Shown: positions 33,499-46,400 of the stretch, piece after piece
How the letters are laid out: every line of letters begins with the position of its first letter
Numbering within the stretch: position 1 is the stretch's first letter
From: Hyalella azteca
Lineage: Eukaryota; Arthropoda; Malacostraca; Amphipoda; Hyalellidae
Direction of reading: 5' to 3'
NCBI RefSeq assembly: GCF_000764305.2
Contig: NW_025946818.1
Location: 186,001 to 250,000 of the forward strand
Length of the DNA stretch: 64,000 nt
The notes under the pieces: generated by a model
Told to the model about the DNA's origin: nothing
What the model saw: only the letters and a program-made list of their open reading frames with translations
Databases searched by the model: none
Made by a program: the position numbers and the translations under genes

Positions 33499-33600
33499 AT
33501 GCGTCCCAAACTACCCGAGCAAAACGACGCTTCAATATTCCACGGTAAGGTCACCACTAGTGGAGATAAAGTTCAGCCTCACAACAAAAGGCCAGCGTAG
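33499..33600 (+). CDS. Small ORF or first exon candidate
   Basis: The ATG (GTCGACCATGC) opens 33 codons, MRPKLPEQNDASIFHG and onward. A consensus donor CACG|GTAAGG at 33544 could make the first 15 codons a first coding exon. Nothing is recognised. It is divergent from the candidate exon at 32813-33001. Confidence 0.22.
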   Translation: MRPKLPEQNDASIFHGKVTTSGDKVQPHNKRPA

Positions 33601-34124
33601 GCGAAGTATAAATTTTGAGCAGCGTTCGGATTAATTCTAATTCCTGTTAAAAGATCACATTAAATTCCTCTAACAATATTGTTATAAAAGTTACATTATT
33701 ATTCGTTACGTTGATTTGTACATACGGTTTCGCGATATCTATTGTTCCATGAGTGACTCATATATTGGTCCACATATTTTTATTTATCTTCAATAACTTG
33801 GCATCTCTGATTAAGATACAATAACTATGTTCAAATTAATAACGGTGTATTATTAATGTATAATAAATGCATTACAATGTGTTTTAATTAATTCCAGTTC
33901 TAGCCAACAGAGATCAAAACTACTGAGCTTTCATCAGTTTCCAAGGGAGTTAATTAATTTCTTTCACGAGACAGGATTTAATCAGGGCTGAGAGTTGCAT
34001 GGTGCTGATGAACAAGATGGTGGATGTTCCCAGTAATCTGTGAAGGCCAAATGCCTTCAATGATTCTGTGATAAAATGAAACTCTGTTAGGTCAAGGGAA
34101 GGCCAGCTGTAAATAAATATATCT

Positions 34125-34202
34125 TGTCAACTGAATCTTGTCAACTGTTCATCTTGTCAACTGAATCTTGTCAACTGTTCATCTTGTCAACTGAATTCCT
34201 TC
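34125..34202. repeat. Short ATCTTGTCAACTG repeat
   Basis: TCTTGTCAACTGAATCTTG and TCTTGTCAACTGTTCATC alternate for five copies; this is a short tandem array. Confidence 0.85.
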
Positions 34203-34333
34203 CAATCCTTGTTTGGATTGGATCAGTATTTAGACTAATCGACCAATATTGTACTCGTGTGGATCTTACTCTAGCAATCCTATATTTCACATTAGTGTTT
34301 TGTACTCCAGTAATAAGCCAATATTTAGCATAA

Positions 34334-34632
34334 GTGAACTGAAAGGTTCCTCAGGCAACCATTTAGTGAGAGGTTCCTTAGGCAATTATTAGTGAAAGGT
34401 TCCTCAGGCAATCACTAGCGAAAGGTTCCTCAGGCAACCATTAGTGAAAGGTTCCTCAGGCAACCATTAGCGAAAGGTTCCTCAGGCAATCATTAGTGAA
34501 AGGTTCCTCAGGCAACCATTAGTGAAAGGTTCCTCAGGCAACCATTAGTGAAAGGTTCCTCAGGCAACCATTTAGTGAAAGGTTCCTTAGGCAACCATTA
34601 GTGAAAGGTTCCTCAGGCAACCATTTAGTGAG
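34334..34632. repeat. ~26-bp x11 minisatellite
   Basis: The unit GAAAGGTTCCTCAGGCAACC followed by ATTAGT recurs about eleven times with single-base variants (CTTAG for CTCAG, ATTTAGT for ATTAGT). Confidence 0.95.
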
Positions 34633-35568
34633 AATTTTCATCAACTGTTCCTGACTCTGAATGATTTTGACTCTGAATGATTTTCTGAGCCATAGTTTGT
34701 CAATCGCCAGATTTTTTCGATCATCCTCATAGAAACACTCATTAAAATGGATGCTTGGCATTAAGCGGGCTTCAGAGCTCTCATGTAATAAAACAGACGA
34801 ATGAGTCCCTCTTGAATCTCTATAGATTTAATGGAATAAATTCTCGTGAGGCAGTCGAAGGCAGCTTCTAGAATCTTATTTGATTTAATGGCAGAGGCCG
34901 CTCATCTGAGTGTTCTTGAGCTGGAAATGTCGGTTCTATTTCAAATTCAAATAAACCAGTTTTTTTCAAATAATAATTTAACTTGCATTATTTTTTGAGG
35001 ACCTCAAGACGCTGCTTCAGGAAAATTTAATATTATTTATTTAACACAAATTTTTTTTTATAATTACATTATTTGTTTCGTTCTCAAATCAAAATAACGA
35101 AGTGATTTTGATTTTTTGTCGAGTGTTCTGAGTGAAATATATTCATAAATGGTGTATTACATATATTATAAAGAATTTGGCTCTTTGTTCGGGGGATTGT
35201 TCGGAATGAAAACTTGTTGTTGATTGTAACGGTTTCTGAAAACAAAGAATGAACATTTGAACGCAAAGTTTAGGTTAGTCGAAATTATAAACAATATAGA
35301 GAAATAATCGAGGTAAACAAACAATAAAATGGTTATAACGTAAGTAAATAACAACGTACCAAATTGCTGAACAATCTATAGGGCAAGTTTGGTTAGAATC
35401 GACTAATGCCTTAACTCGTCGACTCTGGTCCTACCTAAAAAGTCCAAATCTTATGCGCACGGGAAAAGCATGCTCCGTGAAAAATTCTTTACATATATAT
35501 TTCTTTCCATTCCTGTGAAGGAATATTGAATCTAATATTCTTCGACCATTCATGTAGGTCATCCTCAC

Positions 35569-35682
35569 CGGAACGTCCCGTTCAGGAAGACAGATAATTA
35601 CAGCCCAGGCTGCGATGGACCGAAGGCCGTCACTAATTACCGCATTGATTAAAACTGTTGTAGCGTCTGCCGGTGTCTCCAT
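35569..35682 (-). CDS. Candidate first coding exon, unknown gene
   Basis: The ATG at 35682 opens METPADATTVLINAVISDG, continues with IAAWAVIICLPERDVP, and meets a consensus donor CCG|GTGAGG after exactly 38 codons (phase 0). The frame stays open 45 codons beyond the donor. The hydrophobic centre could be a membrane segment. There is no recognisable family and no partner exon found. Confidence 0.25.
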
Positions 35683-36056
35683 CTTGAATGCTCGGGCATT
35701 GTGCTCTCCATCTCAATTAATCAGCGAGAACTAAACTAGGAAACGCGATGTCACTCTATCACAAATGAGGAGACTGAGTAAATCTAAGCTGAAATCTTGA
35801 AATAGAACATCAGCCCGAACTTGCGTAAGAACATCGCGTAGATATACAAAATAACGAACATCAACATTGACTTCAACACTTATGCTTGTTGGTCTTCACA
35901 GCATCTGAATAGAATGGGAAATTTTTAGAAATTCTCAATTTTGTTGGATATTCTCAAAAATGTTGGAAATTCAACCAAGATTGCAACCAGCAGTATACAA
36001 GTCAAAATTGACTCAATGAGGTATTGAGCCAAACATGATTGATGTTTAGTTTCAGG

Positions 36057-36202
36057 GGCCATACTTTCAAAAAAAAGTTGAGAGATTGTAAGTTCATCAG
36101 CCAATCACTGACGGCCTCTCAAGCAAAATCCACCAATCATAGACAAGAAAATAGAGCGTAAGTTATACCTACGTTCGCTTAGCGAGCTTTCAAAGTATGG
36201 CC
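36057..36202. mobile_element. MITE, GGCCATACTTTC family, copy 2
   Basis: A 146-bp element with inverted ends GGCCATACTTTCAAA and TTTCAAAGTATGGCC, flanked by TCAGG on both sides (36052-36056 and 36203-36207), a 5-bp target duplication. It is homologous to 6694-6836. There is no ORF. Confidence 0.88.
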
Positions 36203-36207
36203 TCAGG

Positions 36208-37215
36208 TCTCTGGACATCAAGTAGCGTTGAAACAATGAAGCAGCAAAACCAACGGCGAGGATTTAAATGGAGGATTCATGTCATCACAAGCCAAATATG
36301 CTAGTATTATTTGATGACATCTGTGTTGAATAATGGAGCTGGGTCGCTCACTGCGACATACATTAAACTGGAAGTGAATGTTAAAGATAAAATTTGCTCA
36401 TAAATTCAATTTCAAGAAGCCCGACGTTTGTTTATTTTATTACCGGTACAATGGGGTTTCTCTGCGAAAAATAAGATAAAACCCTTTAATAAAAAAAATA
36501 TCTCAACATGATGCTGTCCAATCTCTAATCAAAAATAGTCAGTGGTTTAGTATGAATGTCGATATCTCCTACATACATATACATTATTATTATATACTAT
36601 ATAATAATGTATAATAATAATGTTGATATACATTATTAACTTTAACGGTATCACTGCTCATATACAGACAAAATAAGTATGCATTAACGAAAGCTGGAAT
36701 GTAGGTATAACGATTGGTATGATCTTATCCGAAAAGGGACATGTATAGACAGTAGAGGTCTTGAAATTCATTTTATGAACATTTATCGTCTTGGAATTTG
36801 AGGCTATACGATTTTCCAAACCGTTTTTTCACGGCCAATTTGCTGGTAAACGATGCGAACAACGCAGTTTGTTGCTTGAATGTATCGGCACTTATTGAAC
36901 ATAAAGTTATAAGCTTTGCAATGCTTTTTTATAGACCAGGAGCTGACTGATAGATGACAAAGTAAAATGGAGGCAATCAATGAGGGCTATGAATGTGGAG
37001 ATTGTGTTCAAAAGTTACCTTCCATTGATAATATTACCCCCTAGTGTTATTATTTGCTTTATGTTACTGAGATTGTCGGGACAAATTCAAGTTAATAACG
37101 AATTTTTATCCACTTTTTTAGATTCACTGATGATCTTCACTTTCATACTACAAAGTTTTCACGGAGTTTAGCTTGAAATTAAGAATTAACTACCAATAAT
37201 CTATCTGCAATTTTG
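36208..37215. other. Non-coding, AT-rich hairpin
   Basis: No gene is recognised. A TA-rich palindrome lies at about 36587-36640 (TACATTATTATTATATA paired with TATATAATAATGTA). Confidence 0.4.
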
Positions 37216-37555
37216 TTCTATTCAAAAATACAGCATTTACCCTAACCCAAAATCAGGCATTTACCTATCCTAAAAACCAGCATTTGTCCTATCCTAAAAT
37301 CCAGCATTTGACCTATCCTAAAATCCAGCATTTGCCTTATCCTAAAATCCTGCATTTGCCCTATCCTAAAATCCTGCATTTGCCCATTCCTAAAATCCTG
37401 CATTTGCCCTAACCTAAAATCCAGCATATATGTCCTATCCTAAAATCCTGCATTTATCCTATCCTAAAATCCAGCATTTGTTCTATCCTAAAATTCAGCA
37501 TTTATTCCATTCTAAAATCCAACATTTATTCCATCCTGAAATCCAGCATCTGATC
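37216..37555. repeat. ~22-bp minisatellite (CCTATCCTAAAATCCAGCATTT)
   Basis: About fifteen units of CTATCCTAAAATCCAGCATT and variants (CAG/CTG, TTGCC/TTGTC). It is open on both strands, which yields spurious repetitive ORFs. Confidence 0.95.
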
Positions 37556-37659
37556 AACATGCCCTTGGCAATCATAATCCCTAGAATTGATGACGCTGAC
37601 GATTTGTTGCATTGTTTGTGGCTTGCTAGTGCAAAGCTGAACTGTTGTCTGGATTAATC

Positions 37660-39345
37660 AACTGGGATTAAAACCTATCCACATGGCAGATATTAATTAA
37701 TCGGAAACTGAAGCCTTTTAACGGTAGGAAGCAATAAAAGCCGCTGACAAAACCGTATGCATGAAATAATGATTTTAGTAAGATTCTCGTTTTGAAAATA
37801 AGGTTCATCCAATCAGTAGAAAGTAGTAAAAATTAATTCATGGTAATTTTCGAAATTACCATGAACTATCGGAAATACGAAATCAATTATTTATTTATTT
37901 ATTTATTGGTAAGAAAGATCTGAAATACGAAAATTATGCGGTTACCTGGACTCGGGGTAAAAAGCCGCACAGCTCAAATCATCGAATATTAAACGAGCCA
38001 GAACTTCAGCTGTTCTGCTCCCAACTGACGTCCTTATCCAGACATAAAAAGAAGGTACTTAACTAAATCCTAACGCGAATAAATGTCAATTTTATCGAAG
38101 CGATTAGAACCAAAAGTTGCTTCCGAGAGCACTGAAGTTCCCGTCTAGGGAGCCGCGAGCCCGCAGAGTATTCGCACAGCCTCCCAAATCCTCTTATAAG
38201 CTTCCGTTCTGGCGGCAATCAAGACGATGCCGCCAATTTAGAGATTTCCCCTCAGGAAATAGCGTCTCGAAATTCATCGAGTTCTTTCAAACCTTTATCT
38301 TGACAATAGTGAAATTACAATAGTGATTGAGATAGTGTATCTCACAATAGTGATTGAGAATTAATCTCGAGTATTGCGTACATGAGTCAAAGCATGTTTT
38401 GAGATCATTCAGATGATTTATTTGAGAAAAACTCGCTGAAAACATTGCCTAACTCAATTAAAGTATAGGTTGTATAATAATTAATTATCGTAGCCAAGTA
38501 TAACTACTAGTTATGGTGTATTTCTTGATTTAATTTCATGTATTTGTACTCTTGTTTCTCGGTCTGAAACCGGATGCCAAAGTTTATGCGTCATTTGTTT
38601 AAGAAGATTGGTTCCACCTTCACAAACAAAAATTTATAATTGTCATTTGTGTAATTTTTGAAGATCCAAAACAATATATTTTATCACAATATATATAGTA
38701 ACAATAACAATATATATTTATAACAATTTATAAATGTTTTCAAAACTATGTGGAACAATCATCACTAAATAGGCAAAAAATTTTGACCCTTCGCAATTTT
38801 CACACTATGTTCTAAGTTCAATATCTGTAAGCTAGCTCGCAAGAAATATGTTTCGGAATGCTTGAAATAAAAAATGTCGTTAAAATATCCTTAGAATAAT
38901 AAATTAAATTCAAATTCTTAACTTTAAACAATTTATTTTATCCAATGATAAGTTATCAAATAAAATGTATAGCTCTCGTCGGCAGCATAAGTTGCACTTG
39001 GAGGGCAGACATGAGCATGTCTATGGTTTCTTTTTCCTTAAATTCAGCGCCATATTTGATTTATTTGGTGGCTGTTCAAACTGGAGGATTTTCCAGACAG
39101 TTTCAATCCAATTAGAGTCAAACTCATTGATTTATCGCGGAAACTCAACTTCAGAAAATGAATGCCTTGCGACGTTGAATTGGCAGCGGGAAGTATAATT
39201 GAATTAAGTGCGTGTTTAAAATTATTATTTTAGCACACACTTAATTATTAGAATTATTGGTCATTCCTTTTTGGAAGATGGAAATCAAGACATGGGTGAT
39301 AGTTGGTGATAAAAAAGTTTTCCTTTCAGATCAGAAAAGAGGGTA
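37660..39345. other. Non-coding stretch
   Basis: A (TTTA)n microsatellite lies at 37888-37906. A GC-richer patch at 38117-38320 has a 68-codon open frame of arginine-rich composition without homology that I can recognise. The rest is AT-rich. Confidence 0.35.
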
Positions 39346-39360
39346 CATTTATTTGGAAAA

Positions 39361-39760
39361 ATGATGGAGCAAATGATGGAACAAATGATGGAACAAATGC
39401 TGGAACAAATGATGGAACAAATGATGGAACAAATGATGAAACAAATGATGAAACAAATGATGGAACAAATGTTGGAACAGATGATGGAAAAAATGATGGA
39501 ACAAATGATGAAACAAATGATGGAACAGATGATGGAACAAATGATGGAACAAATGATGGAACAAATGATGGAAAAATGATGGAGCAAATGACGGAACAAA
39601 TGATGGAACAAATGATGAAACAAATGATGGAACAAATGATGAAACAAATGTTGGAACAAATGATGGAACAAATGATTGAACAAATGATGGAACAAATGAT
39701 GGAACAAATGATGGAACAAATGCTGGAACAAATGCTGGAACAAATGATGGAACAAATGAT
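39361..39760. repeat. 12-bp minisatellite (ATGATGGAACAA)n
   Basis: About 33 units of ATGATGGAACAA with variants (GAAACA, CTGGAA, TTGGAA). The period is a multiple of three, so both strands stay open. The resulting frames (QMMEQMM on plus, HHLFHHLF on minus) are repeat artefacts unless transcription is shown. Confidence 0.97.
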
Positions 39761-39762
39761 GG

Positions 39763-40010
39763 ATGGCTTCTACATCAATGGCTTCTACGTTAACGGCGTT
39801 GACATCAGTGGCTTCTACGTCGCTGGTTTCTACATCAATGGCTTCTACGTTAACGGCGTCGACATCAGTGGCTTCTACGTCAGTGGCTTCTACATCAGTG
39901 GCTGCTACGTTAACGGCGTCGACATCAGTGGCTGCTACGTCAGTGGCTTCTACATCAATGGCTTCTACGTTAACTGCGTCGACATCAATGGCTTCTACGT
40001 CAACCATTAT
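39763..40010. repeat. Minisatellite GGCTTCTACATCAAT/GTTAACGGC, unit A
   Basis: 15-bp subunits (GGCTTCTACATCAAT, GGCTTCTACGTTAAC, GGCGTCGACATCAGT) form higher-order repeats. It is open in several frames on both strands. It abuts the 12-bp array. Confidence 0.93.
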
Positions 40011-40549
40011 AATATTTAGGAAATTCTTTAATGCATAAAGCCTCTGTTACACCTTTAAACAAGATGGCAATGGTTATCCGTTTTAAACACAAAAAAAAAC
40101 ATAGACCGTAGCACAGAATGTAAAAAGGTTTTGTCATATGATGCATTTTCAATATAATGCATTTACTCTACTGCATTCATTGCCTCTCGAAAATGTTTTT
40201 AAAGTCCCATTTAATGTGTGAACATTATCACCGTTATAGGAAAAATTAGTAATTTTGTTTGAATAAAGATAAAAACTCTTTAGTTCAACTATCACACAAT
40301 ATAGCTACCGCAAACGAACTATAGTGTTTCTTCCAGCAAAGAGGAAAGATAATAGTTCCTCTGGACCTTTCAATATAAATTTTATTTTAATTATAGTAAA
40401 ATTCAATTATTCACAACGTTACGTTATCAATCATCAAAGGAGAAAACATACGCTTAATTTATACCGGGTTACTAAGTCCCGATAAACGTGGAAATATTTT
40501 TCATCTGCAATTATACTAATGCTCACTCATATTCCTCATACCAATTCCT

Positions 40550-40650
40550 TCATGCCCCTCCCTCATGTCCCCTCCCTCCTGTCCTCTCCCTCATGTCCCC
40601 TCCCTCATGTCCCCTCCCTCATGTCCCCTCCCTCATGTCCCCTCCTGCCA
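40550..40650. repeat. CCTCATGTCCCCTC 15-bp array, unit A
   Basis: About six or seven copies of CCCTCATGTCCCCTC. The paralogous array is at 41589-41690. Confidence 0.93.
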
Positions 40651-40662
40651 ATATATCGACGA

Positions 40663-40990
40663 CATAAATAGGTTCTACATAAATGGCTTCGACATAAATA
40701 GGTTCTACATCAATGGCTTCGACATAATTAAATAGGTTCTACATCAATGGCTTCTACATCAATGGCTGCTACATCAATGGCTTCGACATAAATAGGTTCT
40801 ATATCAATGGCTTCGACATAAATAGGTTCTATATCAATGGCTTCGACATAAATAGGTTCTATATCAATGGCTTCGATATAAATAGGTTCTACATAAATGG
40901 CTTCGACAAAAATAATTTCTACATCAATGGCTTCTTCGGTTATGTCTACTACATCAATGCCTTCTACATTAAAGGCTTCTACGTCAACCA
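40663..40990. repeat. Minisatellite AGGTTCTACATCAATGGCTTCGACATAAAT, unit B
   Basis: A 30-bp unit made of two 15-bp subunits, about ten copies, the paralogue of the array at 39763. The minus-strand frame reads VEAIDIEPIY repeatedly and is judged spurious. Confidence 0.92.
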
Positions 40991-41588
40991 TAATAATATT
41001 TAGGATTTTCTTTTCTGCATACAGCTTCTGTAAAGCCTTCAGACAATGTAAAAATGGTTACCCGTTTCATACAATAAAACCACAGATCGCATCACACTCT
41101 GCAAAAAAAGGTTAGACATATTATACATTTATCATATGATGCATTAACCATATGATACATTTACAATATAATGCATTTTCCCTACTGCATTCATTGCCTC
41201 TCGGAAAGATTTTTCAAAGTCCGATTTATTGTGTGAACATTATAACCAGCATTGGAAAAATGAATAATTTTGTTTGAATAAGGATCAAAAAATTTTCTGA
41301 GGATGAAAGCGGTTCAATTATAATCACAGAACTTTTGTTGCTGCCATCAATGAGGAAAGTTAATAGTTCCTCTAGAACAGTCAATACCGATTGTAATTTG
41401 ATTAAAGTGAAATACATCAATTCACAACAATGCGTTATCAATCATCAAAGAAGAAAGCATACCGTTAAATTATTCCGGGTTGTTATCCACAGCCAAAATT
41501 CGTCATTGACTAACTAAATACGTCAAGTTCTGATTAACTAAGAAATATTCTTCATCATCAAGTATACTAATTGTATTATGTCACTTCA

Positions 41589-41690
41589 CTCATGTCCCCT
41601 CTCTCATGTCCCCTCCCTCATGTCCCCTCCCTCATGTCCCCTCCCTCATGTCCCCTCCCTCATGGCCCCTCCCTCATGTCCCCTCCTGCC
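41589..41690. repeat. CCTCATGTCCCCTC 15-bp array, unit B
   Basis: Seven copies of CCCTCATGTCCCCTC, one with GGCCCC. It is the second member of the segmental duplication and is pyrimidine-rich on this strand. Confidence 0.93.
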
Positions 41691-41861
41691 AATATATCGA
41701 CAAAGAATCCCCAGCCCCGGGACGCGTGTTCCCTCAAGGCTCCTTCTCCCCAGTCTTGAGCCACTCGCCGCTCTCAATCACCGAGTTCCATCATAAAAAT
41801 AATTACGTGAGCTCCCGAGACCTGCAGTGTGGTCGAGGTCTCTGGGCGAGTTTAAGTGGGT

Positions 41862-42135
41862 TGGGATAATCGGGTGATAGGGGCTGGCATATTTGTCATT
41901 AATTTTTGAAAAAATATTTTATGATTAGAAGCAAGTGATATTTATTCTAATTTTTTCTTCATAAATATGCATTTATCCGAAATTCCTCCGGGATTGTGGG
42001 AATCTGGTGATAGGGGCTTGCATATTTTTTATTAATTGTTACAAATATTTTATGATTAGAAGCAACATAGCAAGTGATATTTATTCAAATTTTTCTTCAT
42101 AAATATGCTTCTATCTGAAAATACTCCAGGATTGT
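41862..42135. repeat. ~137-bp imperfect tandem duplication
   Basis: GGTGATAGGGGCT(G/T)GCATATTT, ATTTTATGATTAGAAGCAA and CTTCATAAATATGC occur in the same order twice, followed by GGATTGTGGGA. The copies differ by small indels. Confidence 0.88.
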
Positions 42136-43129
42136 GGGACAAGGGATATGCAAGGGATTGATTAGAATAGATATACTTCTCTAATAAGGTTAAGTTCAGC
42201 ACTGTCCGTGGAAATCGCATAATTGCAACAATTTAGCAACATCACGACATTACTTAATTTTATGCAGTGTAAGAAATCATTTAACTTAACCTAAAGAGTG
42301 TTTATACGAATCTATGAGCCACAGGTCTGGAGTTCGAATTAATAATATTACCACAGTTGTATACAACGACTCAATCATTCCGGTAACGACCGATGGAATC
42401 CCTCTTTTTTTCATCCAGCTCAACAATACGCGTACAGCTAAATATTATATGAAGATTTACACTAGCTATATATATATATATTGCTAGCATATAGCCTAAC
42501 CAAGAGAGATGGTTTTGTTATCGATATAATTTCAACATAACAATAGCAAAGAGACCTCCATAGTTTGCTATTACAGAGTCAATTTGACGAGCCAGGCACT
42601 TGATCAAGTCAATCTAAGCTTCAAAGGTGCCCCACTCACGTCACTTTTCTCCAGTAATTTATTCCAGTGCCAAGATTCAGAACAAGAAGCTCAACTCTTG
42701 CGCCAAGATCAATTCGGTTTTCAATAGAACTCCAACAAGAGCTTCTCTCTGAGCACTTGGATTGGCAGGTCCAATTGGGTGTAGGATATTCATGATCTTG
42801 TCTTGATTGGAAAATTTACATTGCAGATGAAATGGTTATCTTCTCCAGTTATTCATATTCATGACTGCATATAACATATATACTTATTCTAAAGCCATTG
42901 CTGACATTTGATCGAAGAAAATAAAATATTTATGGAACAATTACTTAAAAAACAAATTGCAGTAAGGTTAGTTACATAGTTATTATTTTCAACAAATACA
43001 ATTTGGAATGCAATAACTATGCAATACATAAATTTTTTGCAAAATTCTGTAGTGTTTTTTACTGCAAATAAACTTTTATGCAGTTATTTATTGAGCTAAA
43101 AAATTATCTTTGAATTCAGAAGGCTGCAT

Positions 43130-43460
43130 AAATATAAGCATCTAAAGCAGGATAACAAAAATATAGCAAGAAAACAACAAACCTTGTGCAGGATAATACA
43201 AACCTACAGAAGGATAAGACAAATCTATATAAAAAGGACGGGACATAGCTATGAAAGGACAACGAAAATCGCTTACAGGACAACAAACACCCTGAGCAAT
43301 ATAAAAAAATGAAAAAGCGCAGACTACGATAACAAATACAGCTAGTGAGCAAGACAACAAAATACTAGAGGTAAACAAAAGAATAGAGCAAGATGAACAA
43401 ACACAGTGAGTAGGATAACAAAATATTATAGCAGTATGAAGTCACTAAGCATAACATAAT
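43130..43460. repeat. Degenerate ~30-bp array (AGGATAACAAA)
   Basis: GCAGGATAACAAAAATATAG, GCAGGATAATACAAACCTAC, AGCAAGACAACAAAATACTA and similar follow one another for about ten diverged copies. Confidence 0.7.
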
Positions 43461-46400
43461 AAGTTTTATGCGATGCTAAGGACTCATCATTGTTCTGTTT
43501 AATACGTAAAACTGAGAACTAAATAAGAGCTCAAAAAAACAACTCTCAGCCATCGAGCCTTATGACCCGAACTGGAGGACTGAATGCAGCCTGCAGGCCA
43601 ATATTAGGTGACGTTAGGCTAATTAATCTTTTAAAGTTTCAAGAAAAAACTGGGAAAGTACTCGAAGATAATTTGTATACATTAACATGCTACCTTGCAT
43701 CCTACTTCTCCATGGCTATTGTGAAGGTCAACATTAATTGTTTTCTTTGAAGCTTACGAAAAAGACACCGACAAACTATGCTCTCCAGCGGCCTTACATC
43801 GAGCGTTCATTGGAAGCGTTCATTTGGAAGCAACAAAACAGAACGGTAAGCATTGACGGCTTGAAAGACAACATTGTGATTTGTGACAACAACTTATTTG
43901 ACTACGAAGCGAGTCACGGAGCTTGGAATTAAAAAAAAACGAAAATTATTTGTTCTGTGAAAACTACTCGTGCTTATAATTTATTCTAAATCTAAATATT
44001 CTAGATTTATTCTAAATTATAACGCTCAGTTTTCGCTAAGATGGGAAACTTCTATTTTTTCACCAGGCCAGGTGACCAGTAACTGACCACAAAAAACGAC
44101 GGAGTTTAATTTTCTCAATTGATTGACGGCATCCGGTACATTGTGAACTCACCTCCCCTGTCTGGTCACAAAAGAATTTTTGTTTGTTCCCTTGCTAATT
44201 TCTTTTCCGTTTGAACTACTGCCACACTTTCACCTGCCAGCGAAAGTTTAAAAACAGACCTGTAAATAAAAACGATTCCGAAGCTCATGAAAAAAAATCT
44301 TAAATTTCTTGCGGTTCTGTGGTCACGCTGTTTACTCTATGTGCCTTCCTTGTTTCTATTGTCGTGCGGTTTAAGAAGGTGCATGACGTGATGATTTAAT
44401 GAGATTTTTAGCGTATCAGGCAGCTTATAAATGCTTCTATTTCATTGTGGTTACAGAACAATCGTATGACCGAAATTCCAACAAACATTTCTGGAACATT
44501 TACGGTCTCTTAGTGGTTGCTTCGGTAGTTTAATAACATTAATAAATCTGTGTAAAATTTCTTCTGGAACATTGACTGAATCCTTCTATATTATTTGTTT
44601 TGAGCTGCATATAGAGCTTCAATACATGAAAATTTTTTTCTCTAGTGTACAAATAAAAATTAATAATGTTGATTCAATACCTTAGTGTTTAATCTAGTTT
44701 TCAATAAATATAATTTTTACGGCGAAATCATGGATAATTCATGCAGATTGAAGGACTAAGTGACATAAGATTTGTCAGCGTTTCCACAAGGTGAATTAAA
44801 TTTTACACAAAGTGTGAAGTCTCTGAAAGTGGAAATTTGTCAGAGAAACGACAGCTGTTGTTATATTCCTGCTCCCAATAGTGCAGAATCCTGATCAATG
44901 CTCGGGATGAGTTTCACTCCCTGGTGCAAGGGGGATTTATTTAAGGCAATCCTGGAAATGGGTGGCAATTTGGCTCACTCTGGAGAATGGAATAGCAGAA
45001 CTACCCTGAGCACTGTGCGCTATTGCTGCCGGCTTAAACTAGTTAAGGAAAATCATGCCCTCAGGAGCCAACGAAATCACGAATAAGTAGAAACTCCCGC
45101 TAGAAATTTGCAGATTGATTTTTGCCGGGAGGCTGTAGGCAATTAGGAGCCACGCAGGAGCCTACAGTTATATATGACTGGATGCTTCATTCACTATGAA
45201 CATGTGATATTATTGAGTTTAATGTGTTGTGAAAATCCTTCAAGTTAGAGTTATTCATAAGAGATTGTAAAAGTATTTTGTCAAGGCTATAGGATAATGA
45301 GCTCATAATACGTAATGATAATGACCTGGAGAATTGGTGAGTGAAATGCGTAATTAATGACAACGTAGTAGGGTTATGAGAGCAAAATACATATTGAACG
45401 TTATCTAGAAAATGGTGAGCAAAATACATAATGGAATTGAAGTAGGAAAATGAGCGAGTAAAATTTAAAATTGAGTATAGATTTATTTTGAGGATTATAA
45501 TATGGTCTTTAAGTGATAAATTTTAAGAATTTTATTTTTTTTTCAGAGGAGTTTTCCGTTAAGATTAGAGAATTTTCTCTGCATATCTTGAAATAAACTG
45601 AATTAATGTTCTCCTGGAATTGCATGTAATGACTTGATTCATTTATAATCATTGAAATCAATTCCCGAATCATTTCTGACACGAAAGCATCAACATTTGC
45701 TGTAGTAATGCAGCGAGCGACTCCCAATCTCGCTATAGTCTGTCTCAATTCACGGAGCGCCGCTAAAGCTCGGCTTTATCTCAGAAGTCGGAGTCAAATT
45801 TATGGCTTCTTAACAACGCTGCTCATTATCTTCAGGCAACTTCCGCCCAGAAAAGACATTTTAATTTCCTTCGGGAGACCCGTTATCGGATTACTTATCA
45901 GAACGAGATTTGAACAATTGAATGGAAAGTCTCAACTGGTTCAAGAAATTTCGCACATATATTCCAGTTAAGTAGAAATTATATAGAATCGGTCTACAGC
46001 AATTATCTGTAAGAATAATTAAAATTTTTTGAAGAATTATAAAATATTTTCAAGTTTATTTTCAAATTTTCCCACATCTATTATGAGAATAATAATTTTT
46101 CAAAATATAATCGTTATTTTATAAACATTTTTCCAGGCGAGACCAACACTATCGTTAATATATAGTTGATAGCTTTCAAGTTTATTTCAGATATATTTTA
46201 GTTCCTTGCAAAATTTTTCGATGTCGATGCGCTGTGGTCGGTCTGGTGACTTTGCCAATATTTGGCGTAGGCTTTACGCTGCATGCCTTCCGGTTTCATC
46301 TTAAAGACTTGGGCAGCAGAGTGCCAAGCGCAGTGCTAGAGATTTACTTGTTTACTAAACTTAATATATCGATTTGTTACTTACGTCCCTACATGCAAAT

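Larger units (their letters stand above)
39763..41703. repeat. Segmental tandem duplication, two ~1-kb units
   Basis: Unit A (about 39763-40672) and unit B (about 40673-41703) share the same order: a GGCTTCTACATCAATGGC minisatellite, a unique stretch starting TACGTCAACCAT(T/A)ATAATATTTAG, the segment ATTCATTGCCTCTCG, the segment CGTTATCAATCATCAAA, then a CCTCATGTCCCCTC minisatellite ending CCTGCCAATATATCGAC. The units are clearly diverged, so the duplication is not recent. Confidence 0.88.

Noticed and set aside
39285..40019. ORFs of 240 (minus) and 238 (plus) codons
   Set aside because: They are products of minisatellites with period divisible by three; both strands are open and no non-repeat protein part exists.
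43461..43960. ORFs 43562-43750 and 43738-43932 as a gene pair
   Set aside because: No consistent splice joining and no recognisable motif.
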